DNA from: Macrosoma leucophasiata
Taxonomy: Eukaryota; Arthropoda; Insecta; Lepidoptera; Hedylidae
Length of the DNA stretch: 64,000 bases
Reading direction: 5' to 3'
Assembly: GCA_036365455.1 (NCBI GenBank)
Contig: JAWQUS010000026.1
Span: 12,356,001 to 12,420,000, forward strand
Shown here: in pieces, positions 33,717 to 45,638 of the stretch
Numbering within the stretch: position 1 is the stretch's first letter
How the letters are laid out: every line of letters starts with the position of its first letter
The notes under the pieces: generated by a model
The model's input: only the letters and a program-made list of their open reading frames with translations
Database searches by the model: none
Told to the model about the DNA's origin: nothing
Program-made: the position numbers and the translations under genes

Positions 33717-34417
33717 TTTTTTTTATGTAATGGATGTGGCAAACAGCATGCAGTTCACATTGATGTTAAGTGATGACTGCAGCCTATAGAGACCCACACA
33801 AAGACCAAGGTCAAAATGCAGATGCGTTTCCACTCCTGAGGCCTAAGGTGTTATGCCTCTGTGCCGGAAATTACAGGGCCATACGTTACCACCTGACTGG
33901 GACGCGATAGTGCTGAACACTACCATTTAGCGGCAAGTATAAAACCTAAATGTATTGCCAGTTTTTTTATGTAATGTAGGTGGCAAACAAGCCAGTTGAC
34001 ATTGATGTTAAGTGACGACTGCAGTCTATAGACACACAAAGACCATAGGTCAAAATGCAGACGTGTTGCCACCCCTAAGACCTTAGTTGTTGTCTCTGTG
34101 ATAGTTATTACGGGGCCATAAGTTTTTCTTATTTTTTTTTTTATGTTATGGAAGTGGCAAACAAGCATGCAGTTCACATTGATGTTAAGTGATGACTGCA
34201 GCCTATAGACACCCACACAAAGACCAAGGTCAAAATGCAGATGCGTTGCCACTCCTGAGGCCTAAGGTGTTATGCCTCTGTGCTGGAAATTATAGGGCCG
34301 TACATTACCACCCGACCGGAACACGATAGTGCTGAACACTACCATTTAGCGGCAAGTATATTAGGTAATGCGGTGGTGCCTAAGCCCGCGAGCTCCGTCA
34401 CTGGAGCTCTACCACCA
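33717..34417 (-). repeat. three S1 copies in a row
   Basis: Copies span 33717-33940 (truncated), 33962-34116 (truncated and diverged) and 34132-34417 (near full length, with duplication of ctggagctctaccac at its end). All are in the same orientation, suggesting repeated insertion into A tails. Confidence 0.85.
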
Positions 34418-35888
34418 CTGGAGCTCTACCAACTTTTTACCTATTTCATTTACATGTTACTGCGTAAAAGGTAATTGGTATTACCATGTTTTATCGTTAA
34501 TTTCGCTCTTTTTATAGAAGAAGACCGTGCAAACGCACAGTAAGTAAGTATTAACAACGATTGAATGATCGTGATAGAACAACAAAAACACTGAATCATT
34601 TGATTTGATCATTGCGGAATGAAACGCGGGTCGACGACTCGTTGCTTGGCCGGAGAACAGATTTATATCTGCACCGAGGAGAATTGTACACGATAAAATA
34701 CATTATGCACGACTATGTTCATGAACATAGAGAGAAATGCATATTTTGAACATTAGAAAATATTTTTACGAGAAGGTAAGTAACGACAATATTTCATGGT
34801 AATATCTTTTATTTTTTGAATTCTTATTTGTTGTAGGTATGAATGAGTCTTTTTTCCATAGGCAATGATATTTTATAGATAGATTCGATATATTCAGCCA
34901 GTTAGACAGTTTCTGACATGCCTGTAGAAAAACATAATTTTACAAATGATCAAACGAACAGAACTATGTGTAACAGCTTCATTCGATTTAATCCCGGTCA
35001 AATAGGTCGGATAATAGTGATCTGCCATCTACATTTCAACCTCTTTTTTTTGTAGTCGACTGCATGCTTGTTTAGCATTTTTATCACACAAAAAAGATCT
35101 AAGCTACCACAGCCAATTTGAAATCGAATGTCGCTTGATTGAACGACTCGGACGGCGTATCTATACAGCAACGTTGAACCCAACCAGCGTTGCCATACGT
35201 CCCGAATTTTTAAGTCAAAGGAGATGTTGCGAGCTCGGCTCTGGTTAGTACACGTCCTCAAAAAATGGGTAAATTAAAGAAGAATCCGAATTAAATACAA
35301 TTAATTTATTCACGAATATATTTTAGAGTTACAACCACATTTAACTCAAACGATTTTATCATTTTCAACTATGTTCAACATGGCGGCGACACAGCTGACG
35401 CTTGGGATCAATCTATTTAGATAGTATTTAGAAAATATCACTTTTTTTCTCCAAGTACCATAATCAAAAAACAATTCAAAAAATGAAAATGTCAAAATGA
35501 CATTGCCCGCCATATTCGCCATGTTGGTTTTGAGTAGCAATTCTAACTGCAAATAATGTTTTGTAACTGCAAACAAAGCTAAATAAGTGAAAATATGCAG
35601 TAAAAACATTTTTATATTGATTTTGCCTGTTTTATGATATTGTGTACAATACATGGCCGGAGGTTCATACATTTTTGCAACATCTCCATTAAATATCCCG
35701 CCCAGGACAGGCTTAGTCCAGCTTTCGGTGATAATTCGACCGTGCGCGGAGCATGCTAAGGAAGTGCTTCTGTAGGTAATTGCAAAATAATCCTGAATGT
35801 AGGATTTGGAAAAACTATTTTTTATTATAATACCTACATTTCTATGGCTTTTTTTGCTATCTTATTGTCAAGAACGTAAGTAAGTTTT
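34418..35888. other. intergenic, no gene seen
   Basis: It contains an antisense S1 scrap near 35045-35095. The open frame at 35346-35672 (minus) has no recognisable domain. A tggcgg/atgttg-rich stretch near 35375-35530 could be a 5' untranslated region, but no gene follows. Confidence 0.4.
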
Positions 35889-36171
35889 ACTGGTGGTAGA
35901 GCTCCAGTGACGGAGCTCGCGGGCGTAGGCACCACCGCATTACCTAATACTTGCCGTAAATGGTAGTGTTCAGCACTATCGTGTTCCGGTCAGGTGGTTA
36001 ATGTACGGCCCTGTAATTGCCGGCACAGAGGCATAACACCTTAGGCCTCAGGAATGGTAACGCATCTGCATCTTGACCTTGGTCTTTGTGTTGGTGTCTA
36101 TAGGCTGCAGTCATCACTTAACATCAATGTGAACTGAATGTTTGTTTGTCACTCTCATTACATAAAAAAAA
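35889..36171 (+). repeat. S1 retroposon, full-length copy
   Basis: It begins actggtggtagagctccagt and ends cattacataaaaaaaa. It is tail-to-tail with the next copy 24 bp away. Confidence 0.9.
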
Positions 36172-36194
36172 GTAATTGTAATTTGAAATTGAGC

Positions 36195-36405
36195 TTTTTT
36201 TTATGTAATAAAAGTGACAAACAAGCATGCAATTAGGCACTGAGGCATTAGGTGATATGCCTCTGTGCCTGAAATTACAGGGCCGTACATTACCACCTGA
36301 CCGGAACACGATAGTGCTGAACACTACCATTTAGCGGCAAGTATATATGGAAATGCGGTGGTGCCTACGCCCGCGAGCTCCGTCACTGGAACTCTACCAC
36401 CAGTA
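36195..36405 (-). repeat. S1 retroposon with internal deletion
   Basis: Antisense copy lacking about 80 bp between the gcatgcaatt and gaggcattaggtg blocks. It forms an inverted pair with 35889-36171. Confidence 0.85.
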
Positions 36406-36454
36406 AATAAATAAATATTTAAGTACGTCTGATTATATATAATTTATAATTAAT

Positions 36455-36705
36455 TAGCTGTCCCGGCAAACTTTGTATTGCCTCAGAGTGAAATAATGTG
36501 TCCAAGGTTTGATAGATACCTACGACCTATTTAAATAAAAGTATAAAATTGAGGTTTAAACTATTTCCCTTCAGTTTTTTCATATTTTCTTACCTTTTAA
36601 ACCTTCCCTGGACTTCCTAAAATCATTCAAAACCAAAATTAGCCAAATCGCTAAAGCCTAACTAACGAACAGCAATGGATTTTTATATATATAGAAGATA
36701 GAAAA
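36455..36705 (+). repeat. short interspersed fragment related to 5651-5842
   Basis: It starts agctgtcccggcaaactttg and ends aatggatttttatatatata. Confidence 0.45.
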
Positions 36706-37624
36706 TAATATAATATATATTAATATTCAAATCAGAATCAGAATCAGAAACTCATTTATTCATTTAGGGTGACAGGCACCTCTTATGACACGTCAAAAAC
36801 AAACAAAATAAATTAAAGCGAATAACAATTGATATACATGTCAAACAAGATAAAAAATATATGTAAAGTCAAGAATATCACTAAGATAAAACTAAATGTC
36901 ATAAACTAATGTAAAAAGTATATCAGTAGAATGTCTCTTTTCCCCTTTACAAACTGATAACAAAGAGTAAAAAGAAAAGAAAAAGAGTCATTCTTTGTCA
37001 TTCACCGGCAAAGTTCCAAAGCCCAATATGATCTGAGAAAAATACTATGTCCCGCTTTTGACGAGAGAATCCCGCTTTTTTCATTCAAAAAGTTTTGAAA
37101 CCCAGACTTGGCAAAAATAAAATGTGGCAACGCTGAGCCCAACATTATTTATTTTAGATCTCAGTTATTATGCGAGTATTTCAAAGACACCAAAACTTTA
37201 AAATAATAGTGTGATTTCAATAAAATACATTCGAGATCAATAAAAGCAGGTTATATAGATTGGCCGGGAGGGAACCAAAACCGGTTGCTCGCTTGTTTTT
37301 GTTTATGGCCTTCTGACCATTTATTATGGTCCCATGCATCCATTCCACATCTATATAGTGATGGGAGCTAGTTACGGTATACCAGTTGTTTGTATTTCTT
37401 TATTTTTTGTTATAATACTGTATGAGAAAATGTGGTTTTTGTGATGGTTTATAAGTATTTAGAATTCTAATTTACTGTCGAGTATGACTAGTTCTTTTAA
37501 TTCTTAGTAACCTGCTGTTGAACGTTGTTAAACTAAGTAAGTATATTTCACACTTCGTCAAATGCATTCGATATATGATCGGTAAACGCTAATGGACAAA
37601 AGGTTTATTCAGTTTTCAGGTTTA
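36706..37624. other. intergenic, no gene seen
   Basis: AT-rich. An actcatttattcatttaggg repeat scrap lies near 36748. No exon is recognised. Confidence 0.35.
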
Positions 37625-38020
37625 TGCGCGTTTTTGTATGCGTGTTGTACCGTCTCTACAATGGTGAGTGCCGTGAGTGCTCTGCTGAACTGTTCGACAT
37701 GGTGGCAACGTCTCTTTTCCTTCACCGTACTACCCGCCGAAGAGAAAAGTTCCACCCTCACCGACTGGACGCCTGGCAGAGATCAACGTTGCGGTTCTCA
37801 CGTTCGTTCCTGTCCAGAACGTGTAAATTGGGGAACAAACTTCCCTCTGAGGTGTTCCCTAAGTGCTACAATATGGAGTTCTTCAAAAATGGCTTCAAAA
37901 GAGACTTTCAGAGCTGGCAGCGCTTTGGCAACTACTGGTGTTGCAAATGTTCATAGGCGGTGGTGACCACTTTCCAACAGGTGGCCCGTCTGCTTGTCTG
38001 TCAACCTAATGACATAAAAA
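37625..38020 (+). repeat. T3 retrotransposon ORF tail
   Basis: It encodes in pieces SRSFLSRTCKLGNKLPSEVF and a CYNMEFFKNGFKR stretch, then ends with cccgtctgcttgtctgtcaa and a poly(A). The same tail is at 41303-41642. An S1 fragment follows at 38090-38258. Confidence 0.7.
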
Positions 38021-38258
38021 AAATTAAACGAGTAAGAAGGTAGATACAAATCACAAAGCGTATAGAATCGTACGGAGTCCTTAATATGGATGTTGTATTT
38101 TTTTTGTTGAATAAGAGATTTCAATGCCTTGCTACACCCGCGGCCTAAGTGTTATGCCTTTATGCCGGAAATTACTTGCCGCTAAATCTATTATATTCAG
38201 CGGTGCTGTCTGCGTCTACGAGCTCTGTCATTGGAGCTTTAACACCAGTAGTACCTAT

Positions 38259-38706
38259 AGTCATTAATTTTTTTTTGAAGTGGAGCAATTAACCCTTTTC
38301 TTCATGTAAATAATATGTCCTACTATCGATGTAGGAAAATAAATACCTATCAATAAAGCAACAATTTATCAATCATGTATTTTCCGTGCTCTTACGGATA
38401 CCGAGCAGAAACATGGACATCTTATTCTAAACAAGAGCAAAAATTAAACGCTTTTTCATACGCTATCTTCGGAGCATACTAAGGATTTCTTAAAAGGATA
38501 CAGTCACAAACGAGAGCATTTTAAAGTCTGTTGGACGTCCTAGTTTTATTGCGTTGCTTTTTTGGTAATTTGCTCAAATACTCATTCACGTGGTCGCCTC
38601 CTGGTCTATGACAGTGAAGGCGCGATCCGCCGATCTCTCGGTCTCAGTTATTGACCCGAGCCAGCGCTCTGCGCGCGCCGCCCCAGTCTAGCCCAGTCCG
38701 CTCGCC
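38259..38706. other. 5' flank of MT gene E
   Basis: The last 120 bp become GC-rich. No clear TATA box is seen. The interval holds one MRE core at 38670-38676. Confidence 0.4.
38670..38676 (+). promoter_or_regulatory. MRE-like core at MT gene E
   Basis: TGCGCGC fits TGCRCNC but lies only 31 bp from the ATG and inside a CG-rich run, so it may be a chance match. Confidence 0.25.
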
Positions 38707-41700
38707 ATGCCGGCTCCCTGCGACTCCTGTAAAGGTATTACGTAACCTTTTTTCTTTTTTTTTCCTCTTTTTATTTTGCTATGATATAGAAACGTAAAAG
38801 ATTGGTAGACGATTTTACCACGTGCGCGGTGTAATTTTTACAAAATATTTGTTTTGCATATTTTTATTTTATTAAAATGTACTCAACATATCATTGTCAG
38901 TGAAAATATTTTAATGACTCCTGTACAGATGTTATTTTTACTTGATTACATTACCTTTTTTCTGTTTTTTAATTCATTTTTATTTCGTAATTGATGAACT
39001 AAGAAATGTGAGACATGATTGGTAGGTAGGTTTTTCTCCCATACACAGTTTTTATTTATTTATTTTTGTGCCGTGGTAATTTTTTATTCATTTATAGCTG
39101 ATATTTTTAAGCTAAGCAAGAATTTTTATTTTTATAAAATTTTAATACAAATTATTGATAACGAAATTAATTTATTGTTTTTTATATTATTTCGCATTAA
39201 CACATGCTTGTACATGAACGTATATTTTTATTTTTAAAGAAAAATGGAAAGAAAAATTGAAATTAATGAAATTAATTTAGTTGAAAAATTGAAATTAATG
39301 AAATTAATTTAGTTTTTTCCTGGTAAGTAACTCGTTTGTTTTTTTGATTGCCAATTTCTGTTTTTGAGTACTATTTGAGAAGTTTTTTGTAGGTAATTTC
39401 CCAATTGAAATCTTTGCAATTATATTTTTGGAAATATTTGTGTCATAATAAGTGTAATAATAGTACCTATGATATATCTTATACATCTATTCTTTTCATA
39501 ATTTCCTTTTTTTATATTACTACAAAAGCAATTTTATCCCTTTTTAGAAAGACAACGCAATTAAAATTAATTAAATTTGCAAACTATTCTTAGTGGATTT
39601 TGTTTCATATTATTATAAAAGAAGATGACTAATTCATCCTTCAAGGATCGTACGGCCACCGGCGGCGAGACACAATTGAATTTCAATTGTCATATTTTTC
39701 TCGTGTCTGGAGAGATTAATATAATCGTGTTAAGTTATTTTCTAAAATTTTAATATTATCTTATCTTGTGTTGTTAGTGTGAACACTTGCTGTTTTTACT
39801 TACGGTTAAATTATGAAATTTGAACACATTCTCATTAGTTTATGTAAATAACCAATGTGAATCTGTTCAAATTTCATTTTTTTTTCAGTATGTGAAAAAA
39901 TACTACCGGTAGTAGATTTCTTTAATGTCAAACTAAATACCTATATTATATAGATATTATGCTTCGCAACATTAATGTACGATGGTGAAAGGTAGGCGAT
40001 AGACAATTATGAACACTTCATTTATAGTTCTATGACCTGTCATTACGAGTTATTCCACAAGTTTTTTTACTTCTGGCTTGTATAATTTCACATGATCATT
40101 TAGTGGGTAATCTGAGAATCTCAGCTTGTTGGAACAATTTCGTAATATACCTAATAAAGTTTGTAAATTAAACAACTTATTTGTATGTGTTTGTGATATT
40201 TAAAATTCAGTGGAAGAGCATATTCGTTTGTATTATTGACTCATTTATATAAGTAAGGCGTACCTACTTTTATTTAGTTAGTCAAACAAAACCTGTGCCC
40301 TTACAAGATGGGCATTCTTCTCCATTACTAATTAGCAGGGTTTGTTGCCACGAATCTCCAGAGCACAGTGCGCGTTAGACCTTTTATTATAAACCTGCCT
40401 TTTTTGATAGCATTTTGGAAATTCCTAAATTGAATCGCAAATGAGATGTCATGGTTTGCACTCGGATTAATCTTGTGACGGATTACATCTCGTTGTAGCT
40501 ACGAATAGCAGACATTTGGGGCAGACATAGACGGTAATGTAGCATAGGCTGTAGCAGGCCAAGCACACTTTAGGCACAGTTATTTTCTTTATTTCTGCTT
40601 TAGGTATGAACCTACATCACGATCGCCTTGGCGATTGGCTCTTCACAAACCTAACCTAACCACGTCAAAAGATATAAAAATCACGCAATATGAGACACAA
40701 TCTAGGCTAAGCTAGCGTTTACACTCACCTAGAGATTTTAACAGCATCTTCTTGCCTTTTTAAAAAGTTTTTATGAAGTATACTTTTTGTAGTTAGCATT
40801 AAGTATCCTGTAGTTTTTTCATTATTAAGACAGATTATATAAATACTGTTTAACTGCATTGCAGATACGTGCCAGGGAGGGGCCGCGTGCGGTGCGGGCT
40901 GCACCTGCGGCCCCAACTGCAAGTGCGGCGATGGCAAGCCCTCAGGTTTGTTATTTTTGTATTTTGCACATACATTGACAAGTGTTTTTATGACATAAAC
41001 CATTTTTTTATGTTACAAAGGTAGCAAACAAGCATGCAGTTCACATTTATAATATAATAGTGATAACTGCAGTCTATAGACATCTACAGAAAGACCAGAG
41101 GTCAAAATGCAGATGCGTTGCCACCCCTGCGACCTCAGATGTTGTGTCTCTGTGATAGTTATTAGACCTTACCATCTAACCGGAACACGATAGTGCTGTA
41201 CACTACCATTTAGCGGCAGATAGATTAGGTAATACGGTGCTGCCTACGCCCTCGAGCTCCTACACTGAAACTCTACCACCAGTAAAAATGAATGAACCAT
41301 GAATGGATATCACTACTACACGGAGACCTGGATTCGCTCAGGTATTAAGAAAAGATTCCATGTTTCGCCGTTGTAGTTTGGGAACCGCACAGTTGTGCTC
41401 AACGGTGCGGTTTTCTCGTTCGTTTCTGCCCAGAACGTGTAAACTGTGGAACGAACTTCCCTCTGAGGTGTTCCCTCGGTGCTACAATATGGGGTTCTTC
41501 AAAAATGGCGTCAAAAGAGTCCTTCAGGGCTGGCAGCGCGTTGGCAACTCCCCTGGTGTTGCAAATGTCCATAGGCGACGGTGATCACTTACCATCAGGT
41601 GGCCCGTCTGCTTGTCTGTCAACTTAATGTCATAAAAAAAAAAGGTGAAACAATAGGCTCGTTGGACTTTTACAGGGATAAAGAAACGTAGGTACCTAAC

Positions 41701-42327
41701 TGGCGAATCGTGGTGAACTCTGCCTTATTCTATGAGTTATTATAGAGCTACGTTTTAAAACTGTAATTAATTTCCGTTCCTTCTTTATCATTTATTTGTA
41801 GATGTATGGCATGTCAGTGTGTGTGCCATATGGAACGCCCAATCGTGCTCCCGTTCTAGATTGCACGCATTTTTACAAACGTACGTCCCGCCCGTTTGTT
41901 GCGAGCACAGAACCAACACAGAACCATAGACTTAGCGCCCGATCTAGGGGGGGGAACAATCAGGCCATTGTCGGGGTGGCAAAATGTCTATTTATTTAGG
42001 TTAAAATTACACCATCTATGGAATGATGCATGGGTATAAGGCAGCAAATATAATTTTGCACGGAGCGGCGAAATAGCTGGATCGGGTGGTGCATAGACTA
42101 GCGAAAACTATTTAGGTAGGTACAGAACAGTAAAGTGAACTGTCAACTGTGTGAAACTGAACACTGTAAGACAGTCGAGTTTTTAATTTCAACAGTGGAT
42201 GAAAACGCCCTCAAAACGGCTTGCCATAGTAAAAAAAAGTTATTTTGTGAGTGGTTTTTTTTGTACTTTAAATATTTCTTTTCTATTTCCAGGAGGCAAG
42301 CCCTGTTGTGGCGGTGGCAAAAAGTAA
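38707..42327 (+). CDS. metallothionein gene E (three exons, 47 aa)
   Basis: Exons 38707-38734, 40865-40945 and 42293-42327 splice in phase 1 with gt/ag borders. The product starts MPAPCDSCK, then DTCQGG, a Cys run with CGAGCTCG and NCKCG, and ends KPCCGGGKK. Ten of 47 residues are Cys, with no aromatics. The first exon has the same nine-codon length as genes B and C, but the exons are GC-rich (codons GGC, TGC, GCC), the last exon is longer, and the introns (2.1 and 1.3 kb) are filled with repeats. It is thus an older MT branch separated from the cluster by 24 kb of transposon-rich DNA. Function: thiolate binding of zinc, copper or cadmium in the cytosol. AATAAA at 42491-42496 is a likely poly(A) signal. 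Confidence 0.85.
39640..39725 (+). repeat. block shared with intron 1 of gene D
   Basis: cggccaccggcg, agacacaattgaatttcaat and ctcgtgtctggaga match 13424-13500 closely. Intronic in gene E. Confidence 0.65.
41003..41284 (-). repeat. S1 retroposon in intron 2 of gene E
   Basis: Moderately diverged antisense copy, from ttttttatgttacaaaggta to ctctaccaccagt. Confidence 0.85.
41303..41642 (+). repeat. T3 retrotransposon ORF tail in intron 2 of gene E
   Basis: It encodes SRSFLPRTCKLWNELPSEVF and ends gtcaacttaatgtcataaaa, matching 37625-38020. Confidence 0.75.
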
Positions 42328-43550
42328 CTTCACTTCAAGACTACTTCTAGCTCTAATTAAATCCAAATGGGATCTATTTTAAATATTATGCTTAGTTTAT
42401 ACTAGAATAGACTCGTACATTATGTAGTCGGTATTTATTAAAAGATCTATTTTTTAAATGTTACGATGAGATAATATTGTGTCGTCATGAAATAAATATT
42501 GTATTAATTAGATTTAAATTTACATTTATATTAAATATTTACTATAGCTTATGTGTCTAGGTTAGTTTAGCTCGCTCGCTTATGCTTAGTAAGACTACTC
42601 TTAGTAAATTATAATTATTATCACATTCAGTGTTATTTAAAATTTTCTCGTACCTTAAAAAGGGAGGGTTAGTACTCGTAATACTCATTATTGTAAGGAC
42701 ATGTGAGCACGCACACACACATAGATTTGTGTAGTGAGTGTATGTATGATTATTATTATATTAAGTAAGCCAAAATAAGTGTGTTTTACTATTTTTCCTA
42801 GTTATTGCGCCAGACAGGAGAGACTAAGTTTTAATTGACATCTTATAAGACCTTACTACATTTAATTTATTGTTTATTACTTAAGTATATTTAAAAAAGA
42901 CGGGTTTTTACAAGCAGAGCTTATTCTGATTCATTTACCTATCTAGTGTAATATTTGAGTAGCAAACCTAGGACATAAAATTAATTCAAAGTGGTTCACC
43001 CTTAGGTACGAATTAATGTGAGAGATACCTAACTAACGGTAGGTGCATTAATATTATATCCAATAAAAATGATCAGGAGTAGGTTAGAAACCAATCTATA
43101 GTCAGAATTTTCTTTATAAAATCCCATCAGAAGTGATCGCACATGGCTACAACTCTCTCAATATCGTTTCGAAACTGCCACTCACCCATCAATGTGCTGA
43201 CCACGTCCATCACCCCGCACCACACTACATTATACACTTACGCCCCGTTCACACGGAGTCGTGTCTTACTCTGTCGGATCAGATTTTTTGTCGGATCAGG
43301 GTCAGTGACAACAGTATTTCAATGCTAGAGTTCACACGTGAATCCGGTTTTAAGATCCGGTCCAACAAACAGATCTTAACCCGGGATGCTCGTGTGAACT
43401 GTATTGAAGGCAGAGACTATCCAACTGCAGTCTATATTATTATTGTCTTCGGTTGATGCTTAAAAAAGTAAATGTAAATCCAACAAAATAAACTAAAACA
43501 TTAAATACACATAAAACGCGACGTTAGCAGAGAATATTTTTACTGGTGGT
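42328..43550. other. 3' UTR and flank of gene E
   Basis: The first 170 bp are the probable 3' UTR. The region 43225-43430 carries gttcacacg / cgtgtgaact inverted ends around tccg-rich sequence, consistent with a small MITE. Nothing coding is seen. Confidence 0.45.
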
Positions 43551-43829
43551 AGAGCTCCAGTGACGGAGCTCGCGGGCGTAGGCACCACTGCATTACCTAA
43601 TATACTTGCCGTTAAATGGTAGTGTTCAGCACTATCGTGTTCCGGTCAGGTGGTAATGTACGGCACTGTAATTTCCGGCACAGAGGCATAACACCTAATG
43701 CCTCAGGAGTGGCAGCGCATTTACATTTCGACCTCTGGTCATTGTGTGGGTGTCTATAGGCTGCAGTCATCACTTAACATCAATGTGAACTGCACGCTTG
43801 TTTGCCACTTTTATAATATAAAAAAAAAA
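43551..43829 (+). repeat. S1 retroposon, full-length copy
   Basis: It begins tactggtggtagagctccag and ends with a long A run at 43821-43829. It marks the downstream boundary of the large minus-strand gene. Confidence 0.9.
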
Positions 43830-45638
43830 TGTATTAACGTTAGTATCAAATAAAACACATATTTTATTAAAAGATCTCTTTATTTTACGACAAATTGTAG
43901 TATATGAATATAATTACTATGGAAGCAACAAACGGGACTTTAGTGTTTTCAACCTTAACTTAATAATATATAGGAATTACAAGTTCCATCTTATAGGTAC
44001 CTCAACACAAAATATCTCACAAAGCGAAATGAAACAACGAAATCTATAGAAAATCCTATATTTTAATATGTATGAAAAAATATTAATAACTAGCACAATT
44101 TCAAGCAATAAAACTCAACCAAAAATGAGTTTTTTAAACAATAAAAAATCAGTCTGACATCGACAAACTTATTCCATTTTAAATTACAACACATTTTCAA
44201 AATGGAATCTGAATGTTAATGTTACTATAAAAAATATATCACCCGTTCACATTTTTTAAATGATCAGGGTTGCACACAACGAGAAATAAACGTAGTACAC
44301 ATTATTATAATAATTTATAACAAATCTAAACTATTCTGAGAAAAAAAAACATTATATATATTGTAATAACTGCTCTTAACATAATGTGGTCGCTATTACA
44401 ACCTACTAAACATTATAAATACGTATAACCGTTTCAATTTTAAAAATACGACAAACGTACATACCTCCACTAGACAAAGATCAAGTTTTATCAAAATATA
44501 TAACAGTAGGCAATATGACATATAGTTCATCAGACCTTTAATATAATCCGTTTGTAAACATTAAATATAATTAATCATCTCTTCAACTGGACAATAAATA
44601 CTAACATCTTATATATCTACATAAAGTATATCTCATGCTATTTGAATAACACTGAAAAATATATTTTCATAACATATAACATCAAATACCAGACTAACAA
44701 ATGCACTTCGTTCCTTGAATTATTAAAAAAAACCGCTTAGTGGCTATCTTTCACTTACATCTAACATCAGCTTGTCTCATCAAATTTTAATGTTGTGTTA
44801 ACTAGCGCTAAATGTTAGGCTTAGTAAAAACAATAATTAATTTTCGATTTGATTGGTTAAATCGGGTCTGTAGTAAAAACGTTTCAATGCGAAATAGAAT
44901 TGTATCAATATTTTACTTTGAGGTTAGGTATCGATGGTGATGCTATAAAAAATGTACTCATGACGTCATTTGTCAATATCTATGAAAATCTAACCCATCT
45001 CTTGACTGAACTCAAAAATAAGGTAGTCATTAAGAGAAGTCTGACTTCATATTTTGATAACATTAATGATTTTTTTCTTTTCACTCAAGATGACTTTGAT
45101 TTTCAAAGATCATATTTGTGTCACTAATGGCGCCAAGTGTTCATTTATCGAAGATAACAACGCTGATGCTGGACGCCTTTATTACCCCATAATGGTAAAT
45201 CATTCAAATCAAATATGGCAACCATTCGAAAAGCTATGTCATAAACAATCTCACATAATACAATTAAGCCGGTTTCAAAGTCTTAATAAAATATTCTTCA
45301 CGTTTCAATTTCGTTCACACGAAACACTCATGAAACACACGATCATTAAATCACAACAAATAGACTGACCAGAAATATTTTCGGCCATGTAAGTAAGTAT
45401 TTGCGTGACTGCGGCAATTGCTATTCATTATAGATGAACTTGAAAAGTTCTCAAATGGAAACTTAGAATATTTCTGGTCAGTGTACAGCCATACAGTGGC
45501 TCCTAGAAACTACAAATGGAGAGCATTTACTCTCCAAAATCTGCCAAAAATCGAAAATTATGCGCCTTAATAAATGATCGGTCCATATCTGTGGCAGATC
45601 ACACTGTCAGTTAATTTGGCGGGAAGATTGACAGTTGT
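43830..45638 (-). other. probable 3' UTR of the large minus-strand gene
   Basis: 1.8 kb of AT-rich, almost repeat-free sequence downstream of the stop codon at 45639. On the minus strand an AATAAA lies at about 43879-43884, just before an S1 copy. Being repeat-poor in a repeat-dense window suggests a transcribed 3' UTR (inference). Confidence 0.45.
45363..45483. repeat. 121-bp MITE with TA duplication
   Basis: The ends actgaccagaaatatt (45364) and aatatttctggtcagt (to 45482) are exact inverted repeats. TA flanks both sides (45361-45362 and 45484-45485), as expected of Tc1/mariner-type insertion. It lies within the inferred 3' UTR. Confidence 0.75.

Noticed and set aside
33920..34252. 110-codon minus-strand frame with repeated segments
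   Set aside because: It is the translation of tandem S1 retroposons, which account for similar frames at other S1 copies.
35346..35672. 108-codon minus-strand frame
   Set aside because: No recognisable motif or conserved composition. It has hydrophobic runs typical of translated AT-rich DNA.
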